Shown one piece after another: positions 17,915 through 25,563 of a stretch of DNA of 34,598 bases; the first letter of the stretch is position 1; each line of letters begins with the position of its first letter. A program made the position numbers and the translations under genes. The stretch comes from Elusimicrobiota bacterium (lineage in GTDB: Bacteria; Elusimicrobiota; Elusimicrobia; UBA1565). The stretch lies in NCBI GenBank assembly GCA_016196755.1, contig JACPXC010000057.1:1-34598 (forward strand). The letters run 5' to 3'. The notes beneath the pieces were generated by a model. That model saw only the letters and a program-made list of their open reading frames with translations. It made no database searches and was not told the DNA's origin.

Positions 17915-19053
17915 TGCCGGGCTGGCTGCTGGCTTCCTTCCTTCTCCTTCCGGCCCAGGCCGGCGTCGAGGCCGGCGGGTCGCTTAAGACCCTCTACTCG
18001 TATTCGCGCTCGCCGCTGACGGGGCGCGAGCATTGGCTCGACCTCAACCGCGCGCGTCTGTCTCTGAAGGGCGAGGCTTGGGGTCTAAAGGCCTCCGTCG
18101 ATTACGACCATGAGCTGCGCTTTGGGTCGCAGCTGCGGTCCTTGGAGTCGCGCCTTTTCGGTTTGGCCGAGCCCGCCTCCTTCCTCGACATGGACCAGAC
18201 CATCAGCTCGGGGACGGACGCCGGCTGGCGGCATCGGTTATATCGAGGCTGGGTCGAAGCCGCGGCCTTGGGCTGGACCTTGAGATTCGGACGCCAGCGC
18301 GTGGCTTGGGGGACGGGAAAGATCTGGAATCCCGTCGACGTCTTAAACCCCTACCTGCCGACGGCGCTGGAGCGCGACCAGCGCCTGGGGGTCGACGCCC
18401 TGCATCTGCGGCGCGGGCTCGGGGACCTGGGTCAGGCCGAGGGAGTGTGGGCGTTGGGGCGCTCCTGGGTGGAGACGGACGTGCTCACGCGCGTGAAGGG
18501 GAACTATCGCGGGGCTGACGCCGCGCTCTTGGGCGGCAAGGTGGCGGGCTCGACGGGCTCTTGGCTGGCCGGCGGTGAGCTGGCCTGGGACTTGGGCGGG
18601 GGGAGCCTGCACGGGGAGTGGACCTATACGGACCTCGAGACCCGCACCCCGTTCTGGCGCGCCCTGGTGGGCTACGAGTACTCGCTGTCGAACGCGCGGT
18701 CGGCCGCCCTCAGGGACCTCTGGTTCAACGTCGAACTCTTCCAGAACGGCCGCGGCGCCACCGACCCGTCGCGCTACGACGTCAACCTCCTGCGCTCCGG
18801 ACGCGAGGTGGCCCTGGCCCGGACCTATCTCGGCACGGCCCTCAAGAAGGACCTGCACCCCTTAGTCGTCGTCGAGCTGGCCCTGCTCCAGAACCTCAAC
18901 GACCAAAGCCGCTTCCTGTCGCCGTCGATCAGCTGGAACGCCTGGCGCGAGCTCCACCTCTCCGGAGGCTGGCAGCACTTCGGCGGCCGCCAACGCTCCG
19001 AGTTCGGCCGCCTCCCGAACCTGGCCTTCCTCCAAGCCCAATACTTCTTCTGA
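17914..19053 (+). CDS. Predicted outer-membrane beta-barrel protein
   Basis: A GTG start one base into the previous stop codon gives 379 residues. A signal peptide (about 1-16, cleavage near AQA-G) is followed by alternating amphipathic strands such as LKASVDYDHELRFG and LHGEWTYTDLE, and the protein ends in the aromatic strand FLQAQYFF, a BAM-type C-terminal signal. The block LRFGRQRVAWGTGKIWNPVD, then LNPYLP, resembles the GRQxxxWG...DVxNP signature of DUF1302-like barrels found beside LolA-like proteins and lipid exporters. It is the last gene of the operon. It could be the outer-membrane terminus of the ABC system or a porin-like client of the SurA-like chaperone; exact family is uncertain. 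Confidence 0.75.
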   Translation: MPGWLLASFLLLPAQAGVEAGGSLKTLYSYSRSPLTGREHWLDLNRARLSLKGEAWGLKASVDYDHELRFGSQLRSLESRLFGLAEPASFLDMDQTISSGTDAGWRHRLYRGWVEAAALGWTLRFGRQRVAWGTGKIWNPVDVLNPYLPTALERDQRLGVDALHLRRGLGDLGQAEGVWALGRSWVETDVLTRVKGNYRGADAALLGGKVAGSTGSWLAGGELAWDLGGGSLHGEWTYTDLETRTPFWRALVGYEYSLSNARSAALRDLWFNVELFQNGRGATDPSRYDVNLLRSGREVALARTYLGTALKKDLHPLVVVELALLQNLNDQSRFLSPSISWNAWRELHLSGGWQHFGGRQRSEFGRLPNLAFLQAQYFF

Positions 19054-19054
19054 C

Positions 19055-19102
19055 TAGGACCTAGCAACGGGCCCTTTTGTGACTAGGCCCTAATCCTTTT
19101 TT
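19055..19102 (+). terminator. Likely intrinsic terminator of the envelope operon
   Basis: TAGGACCTA (19055-19063) can pair with TAGGCCCTA (19084-19092), nine positions with one A-C mismatch, around a 20-base loop. TTTTTT follows at 19097-19102 after a 4-base gap. The stem and tail lie directly after the barrel gene's stop. Each arm is itself nearly palindromic, so the site also reads as a direct repeat, TGACTAGGNCCTA, at 19051-19063 and 19080-19092. Confidence 0.5.
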
Positions 19103-19144
19103 CGGGTGCCCGGCTGGCCCATCCTTATATGAGGTCGGTCTCGG

Positions 19145-19150
19145 TATCAT
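19145..19150 (+). promoter_or_regulatory. Candidate -10 of the duplicated membrane protein gene
   Basis: TATCAT matches the -10 consensus at five of six positions and ends 6 bases before the ATG at 19157, which would place transcription start at or next to the start codon. There is no good -35 hexamer and no Shine-Dalgarno near the ATG. Confidence 0.35.
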
Positions 19151-19156
19151 GCCTGC

Positions 19157-22100
19157 ATGAAACGATTCACCGCCGCCGCCCTCTCCGCTTTCATCCTTTT
19201 AGGCACTCCCGGCCTGCGTGCCTCGGAAGCTTTCGCCCAGACCATCGCCCCGCGCGCGGCTAACAGCGGCGCAACTGTCGGCATCGTCACCGTGCCCATC
19301 GGCGTGGCCGGTGCCCACGGGAACACTCAGGCAGCGCCCACCTTTTCGACGTCGCTGACGCTTCCGTCCGCGATGACGCCCACTCCGTCCGTCACCCCGA
19401 ACGCCAAGGCCGTCGTCGCACAGGCCGCCATGGCCCTGCCGGTAGGAATAAAGGCGGTTCCCGCGGCCGTTGCCGCTGTCGCCGCGCCCAAGGCGGCCGT
19501 CGCCGCCACTGCCGCCGCCGAGCAGCGCCCCGCCGCGGCTCAAGTGAGCGTCATGTCGCGCCAAGCGGCCGCCGCCGTGAAGTCCGTCGGCGACGTCTCC
19601 GCGGCCTCGCCGTCCAGCGCCCACTCCCTGGGCGGCCGTCTCGAGCTCATCTTGACCGGCTCCCGCCGCCCCGCTTCCGATTCCTCCGCCGTCGCTCCCG
19701 AGAACCGCGACTGGGGCCAGTCGCCCGCGCCGCGCGGCTTCTCGTTCGGCAAGCCGGCCGGCGCCGAGTCGATCGCCGGGGCCGTCCGGGCCCACAACGG
19801 CCGCCAGGGTGCTAGCCCCGTCGCTCCCGCTCAGACGGAGCAGCCGCAGAACACCCCCTCGTCGGACTCGCCGTTCCTCCCGAAACTCATCTCAGCCGGC
19901 CTCGCCCTCGTTCCCGCCGTGGCGCTGGGCCTGCCGCTGTTGGCCGCGGGCTCCACTCTTGCCGGCGGCGCCATCCTCGCCGCTAGCGTGGCCCTGATGT
20001 CCCTGCCGTTCATGAGCCAGAGCACCCCGGCCTTCATCCGCTCCCTGCCCGGCGCGGCGGTCCTCGGCTTGGGCGCGTTGACCTTCGCCAGCGCCTTCAT
20101 GGGCGGGGGCAGCCTCTGGATGGGCGCGTTCGTGACGCTGGGCGGCTGGGGCCTCCTGCGCTACGGCCTCAAGACCGAGCAGAAGAACGGCAAGGACCGC
20201 GCCAAGGCCCTGACCGCCTACTTCGGCGCGGTCGGCGCCCTGCTCGGCGCCGGCTTGACCATAGCCGGCGCGGCGATGCTGGTCCCGGCCTGGGCCGCCG
20301 TCCTGCCCGCCGCGGCCTCGGCTTGGCTCGTCACCGGCGCCACCTGGGCCGCCTACCCGCTCTCCGGCCTGCTCTTCATGCACCTGCCCGGCTGGGTCGG
20401 CGAGGGCATCGAGGCCGCGCTTCAGACGATCTACAACTCCGGCCGCGCCGCGCACCGCGTGCTGGGCTCGCTCAAGCGCGACACCGTCCTTCAGGACCGC
20501 CTGCTGGCGTTCACGAAGCGCCATCTGCGGAGCTCGCCGTGGAACGCGATCTGGCTGAGCGGCGTCTGGATCCCGGTCTGGATCAGCGAGCTGTCGATGT
20601 TCGCGGTCTCGGCGGCCGCGGGCGTAGCCTTCGGCGCGGCGATGGCCCCGACCATGTTCCTCTGGGGCGCGGTCAACAAGCTCTTCCCCAAGTCGTCCGC
20701 CAACAAGTTCCTCGCGGCCTGGAACCGCTTCATCTTCGACTGGGCCCAGGGCTCCAAGATCCGGGTCTATAACCCCCTCGCCAAGCCGGTCATCGCCTTC
20801 ACGAACACCTCGCGCGGCCTGATGTCGAACCTCGGCGGCGGGGTCCTGCGCGTGATGCAGCTGGCCTGGCTCGTCTACGCGGGCGTGGCCTTTCCGGTGA
20901 CGGCCGTCATCGGGTTCTTCCGCGCCTTCGGCCAGACCGCCGGGGAGTACGACGCGGCGAAGCACTCGCCGGACTATTTCAAGGTCGACACCAAGGATAC
21001 GCCCGACGTCGAGCGGCCCAAGGACCCCGACCAGCCCGAGAAGCCCGTCAATAGCGGCTTGGTGCCGCGCGTGATGGCGGCCAGCTTCGGCGTCGGGCCC
21101 ACTGTTTGGCTGGGCATGGCGCTCTGGGACTTCCCGATCGCCGGCCCACTCTTCACGCTGGCCGGCCTGGGCCTGATCGCCATGCCGCTGATCCCCGCCG
21201 GGGCGCCGGACGCGGTCAAGCGGCTGCCGGGTCTCTTCCTCGGCCTCCTTGGCGTCGGCACTCTGGCGGCGGCGGCCTACCTCTACTTCGGCCCGGCCGC
21301 CACGCTCTTGGCCCTGGCCTCGAACAACACCGTGTGGGCCGCGGCGGTGACCGCCCTCTCGGGCTGGGGCTTGGTCCGCTACATCGCCACGCTAGGCGAG
21401 AAGGAAGACAAGAAGTGGCACTCGGTGGACGACCCCTTCTACATCGGAGCCTACTTCGGCTCGCTGTTGGTCTTCGTCGGCCTCGGCGTCTCGGTCCTGG
21501 GCATGACCGGCTGGGGACCGCTGGCGGTCAAGATCGCCGGCTATCTGGGAAGCTCCCTGCTCCTCATCCACCTGCCCCCCTGGATCGGGCGCGGCCTGGG
21601 CGCCGCGGCCGAGGGCATCTGGGGCAGCATGCGCGCCTTCGGCAAGGTCCTCTCGTTCTGGGAGAGCGACACCAAGTTCCTCAAGAACCTCCAGAAGCAC
21701 GCCTCCTACTGGCTCGACAAGTCGGTCTGGAACGGCAGTTGGCTCTCGGTCATCTGGGTGCCCACCGGGGCGATCGCGTTGGCCGAGTGGGTCGCCGCCG
21801 GGCTCCTGGGCCTGAGCTTCGGACTGCTGCGCGCGCCGCTCAACTTCGTCTGGGGCGCGGCCTACAAGATCTCGCCTGATTCAAAGCTCACGCGCTTGAT
21901 CGCCGGCTTCGCGCGCTCGAGCTTCGAGCGCTCCGAGGGCGCCAAGGCCCGCTTCGACCGCTGGAGCGGGAGCCTGAAGACCGCGATGGATGCGGCTCAC
22001 CCGGTGTCGGGCCGGCCGACGCTGGCCGCCGCCGGGGCGTTCCTCCTGGCCCGCTTCGTCCAGGCGGCCTGGCTCGTCTCGGTGGTCTTGGGCCTGCCCA

Positions 22101-22204
22101 TCATGCTGGTCCTGAGCCTTTGGGACGGCGTCGTCAACGCCTCGGGTGCTAAGCCCGAGCCCGGCGAGCTGGGCGACCGCGATAACCCGGGCCGGGTGTA
22201 CTAG
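19157..22204 (+). CDS. Large membrane protein with two tandem copies of a polytopic module
   Basis: I do not recognise a family. The 1015-residue protein begins with a signal sequence (about 1-28, cleavage near AFAQ) and a low-complexity Ala/Val/Pro/Ser region to about residue 235. Two related hydrophobic modules follow, about 238-625 and 630-1000, each with roughly eight or more hydrophobic segments and joined by a charged, Asp/Pro/Lys-rich linker. Matching landmarks recur about 400 residues apart: GWGLLRY (about 328) with GWGLVRY (735); FMHLPGWVGEGI (about 408) with IHLPPWIGRGL (804); SPWNAIWLSGVWIPV with SVWNGSWLSVIWVPT. No catalytic or transporter motif is evident. It stands alone between a terminator and a convergent gene. 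A scaffold, channel or lipid-related role are all open. Confidence 0.8.
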   Translation: MKRFTAAALSAFILLGTPGLRASEAFAQTIAPRAANSGATVGIVTVPIGVAGAHGNTQAAPTFSTSLTLPSAMTPTPSVTPNAKAVVAQAAMALPVGIKAVPAAVAAVAAPKAAVAATAAAEQRPAAAQVSVMSRQAAAAVKSVGDVSAASPSSAHSLGGRLELILTGSRRPASDSSAVAPENRDWGQSPAPRGFSFGKPAGAESIAGAVRAHNGRQGASPVAPAQTEQPQNTPSSDSPFLPKLISAGLALVPAVALGLPLLAAGSTLAGGAILAASVALMSLPFMSQSTPAFIRSLPGAAVLGLGALTFASAFMGGGSLWMGAFVTLGGWGLLRYGLKTEQKNGKDRAKALTAYFGAVGALLGAGLTIAGAAMLVPAWAAVLPAAASAWLVTGATWAAYPLSGLLFMHLPGWVGEGIEAALQTIYNSGRAAHRVLGSLKRDTVLQDRLLAFTKRHLRSSPWNAIWLSGVWIPVWISELSMFAVSAAAGVAFGAAMAPTMFLWGAVNKLFPKSSANKFLAAWNRFIFDWAQGSKIRVYNPLAKPVIAFTNTSRGLMSNLGGGVLRVMQLAWLVYAGVAFPVTAVIGFFRAFGQTAGEYDAAKHSPDYFKVDTKDTPDVERPKDPDQPEKPVNSGLVPRVMAASFGVGPTVWLGMALWDFPIAGPLFTLAGLGLIAMPLIPAGAPDAVKRLPGLFLGLLGVGTLAAAAYLYFGPAATLLALASNNTVWAAAVTALSGWGLVRYIATLGEKEDKKWHSVDDPFYIGAYFGSLLVFVGLGVSVLGMTGWGPLAVKIAGYLGSSLLLIHLPPWIGRGLGAAAEGIWGSMRAFGKVLSFWESDTKFLKNLQKHASYWLDKSVWNGSWLSVIWVPTGAIALAEWVAAGLLGLSFGLLRAPLNFVWGAAYKISPDSKLTRLIAGFARSSFERSEGAKARFDRWSGSLKTAMDAAHPVSGRPTLAAAGAFLLARFVQAAWLVSVVLGLPIMLVLSLWDGVVNASGAKPEPGELGDRDNPGRVY

Positions 22205-22821
22205 GTCTTAGCGCAGCCCAGATAGCGGCACCAGGCGTCTACCCAATCCTTCTTGAGCTTCTCGATGCCGCCGGCGGGCGGGCGGGCCTCGGCCTGGCGC
22301 TGAATCGGCGGTCCGGGCGGGGCCGTCGTGTGAAGGCCGCTTGGGCGCGGCTCGGGCGATGGGCCGGCCGGTCCCTCGGTCCCCGAGACGGCGCCATCCG
22401 ACGCGCCGTCCCGCGGCGCCGTTCCGTCGGGATTCCCGGGTCCCGCCGGAACCTGGGCGTCGACTCCGTGGGGCATCAGTTTGATGTGGGCATTGATCGT
22501 CGCCAGCGCCTGAGGCTTGAGGAGCGCGGCCATTAGCTGGACCCGCTCCTCCATGCAGAACCGCGGCTCGCGCTTCTGCTTCCGGCACTCCGCTTCCCCT
22601 GACGGCGGGTCGGGGCTCCAGCGCTTGAAGGCCGCCAGCGTGTCGCCATGGCGCTGCTGAAAAGCGTTCGGGTCGGCTTCGAAGGCCTTACGGGCGGGAA
22701 GGGTCAACTGCGACGGGTCGAAGGCGGGGCGGCGGGCCGGCGGGATGTCCCAGGCCTCGCCTACGGCCGAGCCGGCGGCCAGGATGGACAAAAAAAACGA
22801 CCAGAGAACGGGTCTATGCAC
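22201..22821 (-). CDS. Small secreted protein with four cysteines, unknown function
   Basis: GTG at 22821 is chosen because GGAGG lies 5 bases upstream and a strong promoter just before it; the frame extends further upstream but crosses the neighbouring promoters. The product has 206 residues. A signal peptide (about 1-21, FFLSILAAGSAVGEA) is followed by a charged helical domain with the cysteine pair ECRKQKREPRFC, a Gly/Pro/Ser-rich linker (about 120-185) and a short C-terminal element with WCRYLGC. Two CxnC pairs in an exported protein suggest disulfides. It is convergent with the duplicated membrane protein gene (stops interlocked in CTAG) and divergent from the TPR-kinase gene. No family recognised. 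Confidence 0.7.
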   Translation of the reverse strand: MHRPVLWSFFLSILAAGSAVGEAWDIPPARRPAFDPSQLTLPARKAFEADPNAFQQRHGDTLAAFKRWSPDPPSGEAECRKQKREPRFCMEERVQLMAALLKPQALATINAHIKLMPHGVDAQVPAGPGNPDGTAPRDGASDGAVSGTEGPAGPSPEPRPSGLHTTAPPGPPIQRQAEARPPAGGIEKLKKDWVDAWCRYLGCAKT

Positions 22822-22839
22822 TCCGGCCTCCTCCCTAGC

Positions 22840-22868
22840 AGTATAGGCCCGAGACCTTGACTTTGCAA
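22840..22868 (-). promoter_or_regulatory. Promoter of the secreted cysteine protein
   Basis: On the minus strand TTGCAA (22868-22863) is followed by exactly 17 bases and TATACT (22845-22840), a near-consensus sigma70 pair. The predicted start near 22833 leaves a short leader carrying the GGAGG Shine-Dalgarno before the GTG. Confidence 0.7.
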
Positions 22869-22884
22869 GGGCGGCGGCTACACT
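22857..22884 (+). promoter_or_regulatory. Promoter of the TPR-kinase gene
   Basis: TTGACT (22857-22862), a 16-base spacer and TACACT (22879-22884). Its -35 directly abuts the -35 of the divergent minus-strand promoter, so the two probably compete for polymerase. The predicted start is about 5 bases before the ATG at 22896, giving an almost leaderless mRNA. Confidence 0.65.
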
Positions 22885-22895
22885 AGCGGTAGCGT

Positions 22896-25460
22896 ATGCG
22901 CTCCTGCGCTCCACTCCCCGCGACGACCCTGGCTTGCCTCCTGATTTTTCCGGGGGCGGCGGCGGCCGACCCTGATGCCATGGGGAATCCCTCCCGGGAC
23001 TCATCGGACTCCTCAGTCGTTCCGCGGGAAGTCTCCAGGTCCATGACCGGGGCCCAGGGCCGTCATGAGGAGCTGCACACCGCCGCCGGTGCCCGGGGTC
23101 AGGGACATGGGGGCCCGGGTGGACTGCCCTCGCCGGAACAGCTTCAGGACTCGCTCCTGCTAGGGCAATACGGAGGGCTGCAGGGGCTGCGCCAGACCTT
23201 GATGGCCCTGCCGCCGACCGGGGAGGATCGACTCCAGTCCTTCGTAAACCAGCTGCAAACGCGGTCCAATACCCTCGCCCACGAGCTCCGGTTGGCGCCT
23301 GGCTCGGGCAATGCCATCTTCGAACGCATTCTGCCCCAGCTCTATCCCAGCCTGACGCCGATGGCCGGCGGGACCGGAAGCGGGGGCTCCGGCGGCGGTT
23401 TGGGAGCCGCTCTAGGCGCGGCGACCCCTCAACCCAGCGTTTCGGGCGGCGCGCCGGGAAGCGACGGCACCTCCGGAGGCCCCAACCCTCAGCCGCCTAT
23501 CCCGATGACTCCGCAGCAAAGCGTGCAGATCCAAGCGATGGCCCAGAGCTTGATCGCCGGGGGCGCCAGAGGGCCCGCGCCTCACGTCTGGACCGGTGAC
23601 GCGCTGGCCAGCGAGAAGCCCCTCAAGGCCATCATGGCCTACACCAAGGCCATCGAGCTCGGCGCGCCCCCCATCGTCCGCGTCAAACGCGGCGTCCTCG
23701 CCGACCGGGCCGGCGACTCCGAGCTCGCCAACGCCGACGCGCGGGCCGTCCTCAAGGTCGAGCCCGACAACGCTGCGGCCAGATCGCTCTTCATGCTGAC
23801 CCGCGGCCGCCCCTCGCGCCTGCGCGTCCTCGACGGCGGGGAGCTCGCCGACAAGGGCGCTCCCCAAGACGGCCAGGCGCTGACGCCCGCCGCGGCTCCC
23901 GCCGGTCTCGGCCAGCCGGCGCCGCAGGGCGACCTGCGCACCGCCGAGCAGATCTCCGCCGAGGAGAACGCCGCGCTGGCCAACCGGCCGGCCGACGCCC
24001 AGTCCTCGAAGCTCTCCCGCCAGGCCAAGGCCGCGCTCAAGGTCGGCGACGTGCCCTCCGCGGTGAGGATCAGCGCGGAGGCCGTGCGCGTCGACCCCGG
24101 CAGCACCGACGCGCGCTACACCCATGCCACGGCCCTGCTGAGGGCCCAGGAGCCGGCCGCCGCCGCCGAGCAGCTCTCGGCCGCCCTCGAGGTCGCCCCC
24201 GGCAATCCGCTCCTCCTCTATACGCGCGCCGTGGCCTTCGGCCGCCAGGGGCTCTGGCAGGAGGCATTCTCAGACGCTGACCAGGCCGTCCAGCGTTCGC
24301 CGCGCGCGGGCTTCCCGTATCAGGGCCGGGCGGGGACGGAGTGGGGGCTCAAGAAGCGCGCCGAGATGCTGGCCGACCTGCGCCAGGCCGCCGCTCTCGA
24401 CCCGCGCTACAAGGCGGACTTGGCCCGCGCCTCGAGCCTGCCCGACGACGTCGACCCGACCTTGCTCTTCGGCCAGCTCCCGCCGTCGGCCTCCAAGGCG
24501 CCCGCGGGCTCCTCCGCCCCACCCTTGGGCTACGCGGTCTGGGGAGTCCTCTGCGTCTTGGCCGCCGGCGCTCTCGTCATCCTCTGGCGGCGCGCCCCGG
24601 CGCGGGCCGAGGCCGAACCCGCCGCGGAGCCGGAGGCCCAGGTCCCGCCGTCGGCTTTCTGGCGCCGCTACGACGTCGTGCGTGAGATCGGCGCCGGAGG
24701 CATGGGTGTGGTCTACGAGGCGCGCGACAAGAGCCTCGAGCGGCGCGTGGCCGTCAAGCGCATGCGCGATGAGATCCGTCTCGACCGGCGCGAGCGCGAG
24801 CGTTTCCTGCAGGAAGCCCGCACGGTGGCCAAGATGCGCCACCCCAACCTCGTCGAGATCTACTCCATCGAGGAGGACGGCGACCACGCCTATCTGGTCT
24901 TCGAGTTCGTCGAGGGCAAGACCCTCTACGACCTCATCTCCGAGAAGGGGGCGCTATCGCCTGCCGAGACCCGCGAGGTCTTCCGCGGCATCTGCGCGGG
25001 GGTCGACTACGCCCATGGGCGCGGGATCGTCCATCGCGATCTCAAGCCCGCCAACGTCATCGTCCAGCCCGACGGGCTGGTCAAGGTCATGGACTTCGGC
25101 GTGTCGCGCCAGCAGGACGCCGGGCGTCAGGCCATGACGAACACGGTGATCGGGACCCCGCCCTACATGGCGCCCGAGCAGGAGCAAGGCGTCGTCTGCG
25201 CCCAGTCCGACGTCTATGCCCTAGGGGTCTGCCTCTACGAGGCGCTCTCGGGGGTCTTGCCGTTCCAGGGCACGGCGGGCGCCGTCCTGTTGGCGAAGCT
25301 GGCGGCGCGCTACGAGCCGCTGGAGAAGAAGGTCCCCGGCCTGCCGCCGGCGCTCTACGCCCTCGTCGACCGCGCGCTCGACCCCAAGCCCGAGACGCGC
25401 ATCCAGTCGGCCGCCGAGTTCCAGAAGGCGCTCGACGCGGCCGTGGCCGTCACCGCCTAA
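22896..25460 (+). CDS. Receptor-like Ser/Thr protein kinase with N-terminal periplasmic TPR region
   Basis: An 854-residue Hanks-type kinase. Signal peptide (about 1-24, GAAAADP); a Gly/Ala/Pro-rich segment (to about 215); TPR-like repeats (about 230-310 and 385-510: TKAIELG, AEAVRVDPGSTDARYTHATALL, AALEVAPGNPLLLYTRAVAF); one membrane helix GYAVWGVLCVLAAGALVILW (about 545-564); then the kinase domain with glycine loop GAGGMGVVYEA, ATP lysine VAVKRM (K621), HRDLKPANV (D715), DFG (D733) and MAPEQ. The kinase lies C-terminal and cytoplasmic with the sensor N-terminal, the reverse of PknB. Activation-loop threonines sit in MTNTVIGTPPYMAPE. The start codon follows the promoter closely. Expression is probably linked to the divergent secreted protein. 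Confidence 0.88.
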   Translation: MRSCAPLPATTLACLLIFPGAAAADPDAMGNPSRDSSDSSVVPREVSRSMTGAQGRHEELHTAAGARGQGHGGPGGLPSPEQLQDSLLLGQYGGLQGLRQTLMALPPTGEDRLQSFVNQLQTRSNTLAHELRLAPGSGNAIFERILPQLYPSLTPMAGGTGSGGSGGGLGAALGAATPQPSVSGGAPGSDGTSGGPNPQPPIPMTPQQSVQIQAMAQSLIAGGARGPAPHVWTGDALASEKPLKAIMAYTKAIELGAPPIVRVKRGVLADRAGDSELANADARAVLKVEPDNAAARSLFMLTRGRPSRLRVLDGGELADKGAPQDGQALTPAAAPAGLGQPAPQGDLRTAEQISAEENAALANRPADAQSSKLSRQAKAALKVGDVPSAVRISAEAVRVDPGSTDARYTHATALLRAQEPAAAAEQLSAALEVAPGNPLLLYTRAVAFGRQGLWQEAFSDADQAVQRSPRAGFPYQGRAGTEWGLKKRAEMLADLRQAAALDPRYKADLARASSLPDDVDPTLLFGQLPPSASKAPAGSSAPPLGYAVWGVLCVLAAGALVILWRRAPARAEAEPAAEPEAQVPPSAFWRRYDVVREIGAGGMGVVYEARDKSLERRVAVKRMRDEIRLDRRERERFLQEARTVAKMRHPNLVEIYSIEEDGDHAYLVFEFVEGKTLYDLISEKGALSPAETREVFRGICAGVDYAHGRGIVHRDLKPANVIVQPDGLVKVMDFGVSRQQDAGRQAMTNTVIGTPPYMAPEQEQGVVCAQSDVYALGVCLYEALSGVLPFQGTAGAVLLAKLAARYEPLEKKVPGLPPALYALVDRALDPKPETRIQSAAEFQKALDAAVAVTA

Positions 25461-25464
25461 GGTC

Positions 25465-25491
25465 GGTGTCAGTCTTTCGGATGTTTCGGAA
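25465..25491 (+). repeat. REP-like repeat, left copy
   Basis: A 27-base unit, GGTGTCAGTC at 25465-25474 then TTTCGGATGTTTCGGAA at 25475-25491, begins 4 bases after the kinase stop. It matches the inverted copy at 26687-26713 at 26 of 27 positions (only position 10 differs). Its GTCAGT (25468-25473) can also pair with ACTGAC at 25515-25520, forming a long hairpin. Paired inverted REPs flanking a RAYT gene are typical of this transposase group. Confidence 0.75.
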
Positions 25492-25563
25492 ATTCCCGCC
25501 TGCCTCTACCCATCACTGACGCACTTCGAGGAACTTTTTCGGGCGTTTTGCGTATATACATGT

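Noticed and set aside
22822-23004. Longer start for the secreted cysteine protein
   Set aside because: The extension crosses both divergent promoters and the start of the kinase gene, and would bury the signal peptide; the GTG with GGAGG upstream fits better.
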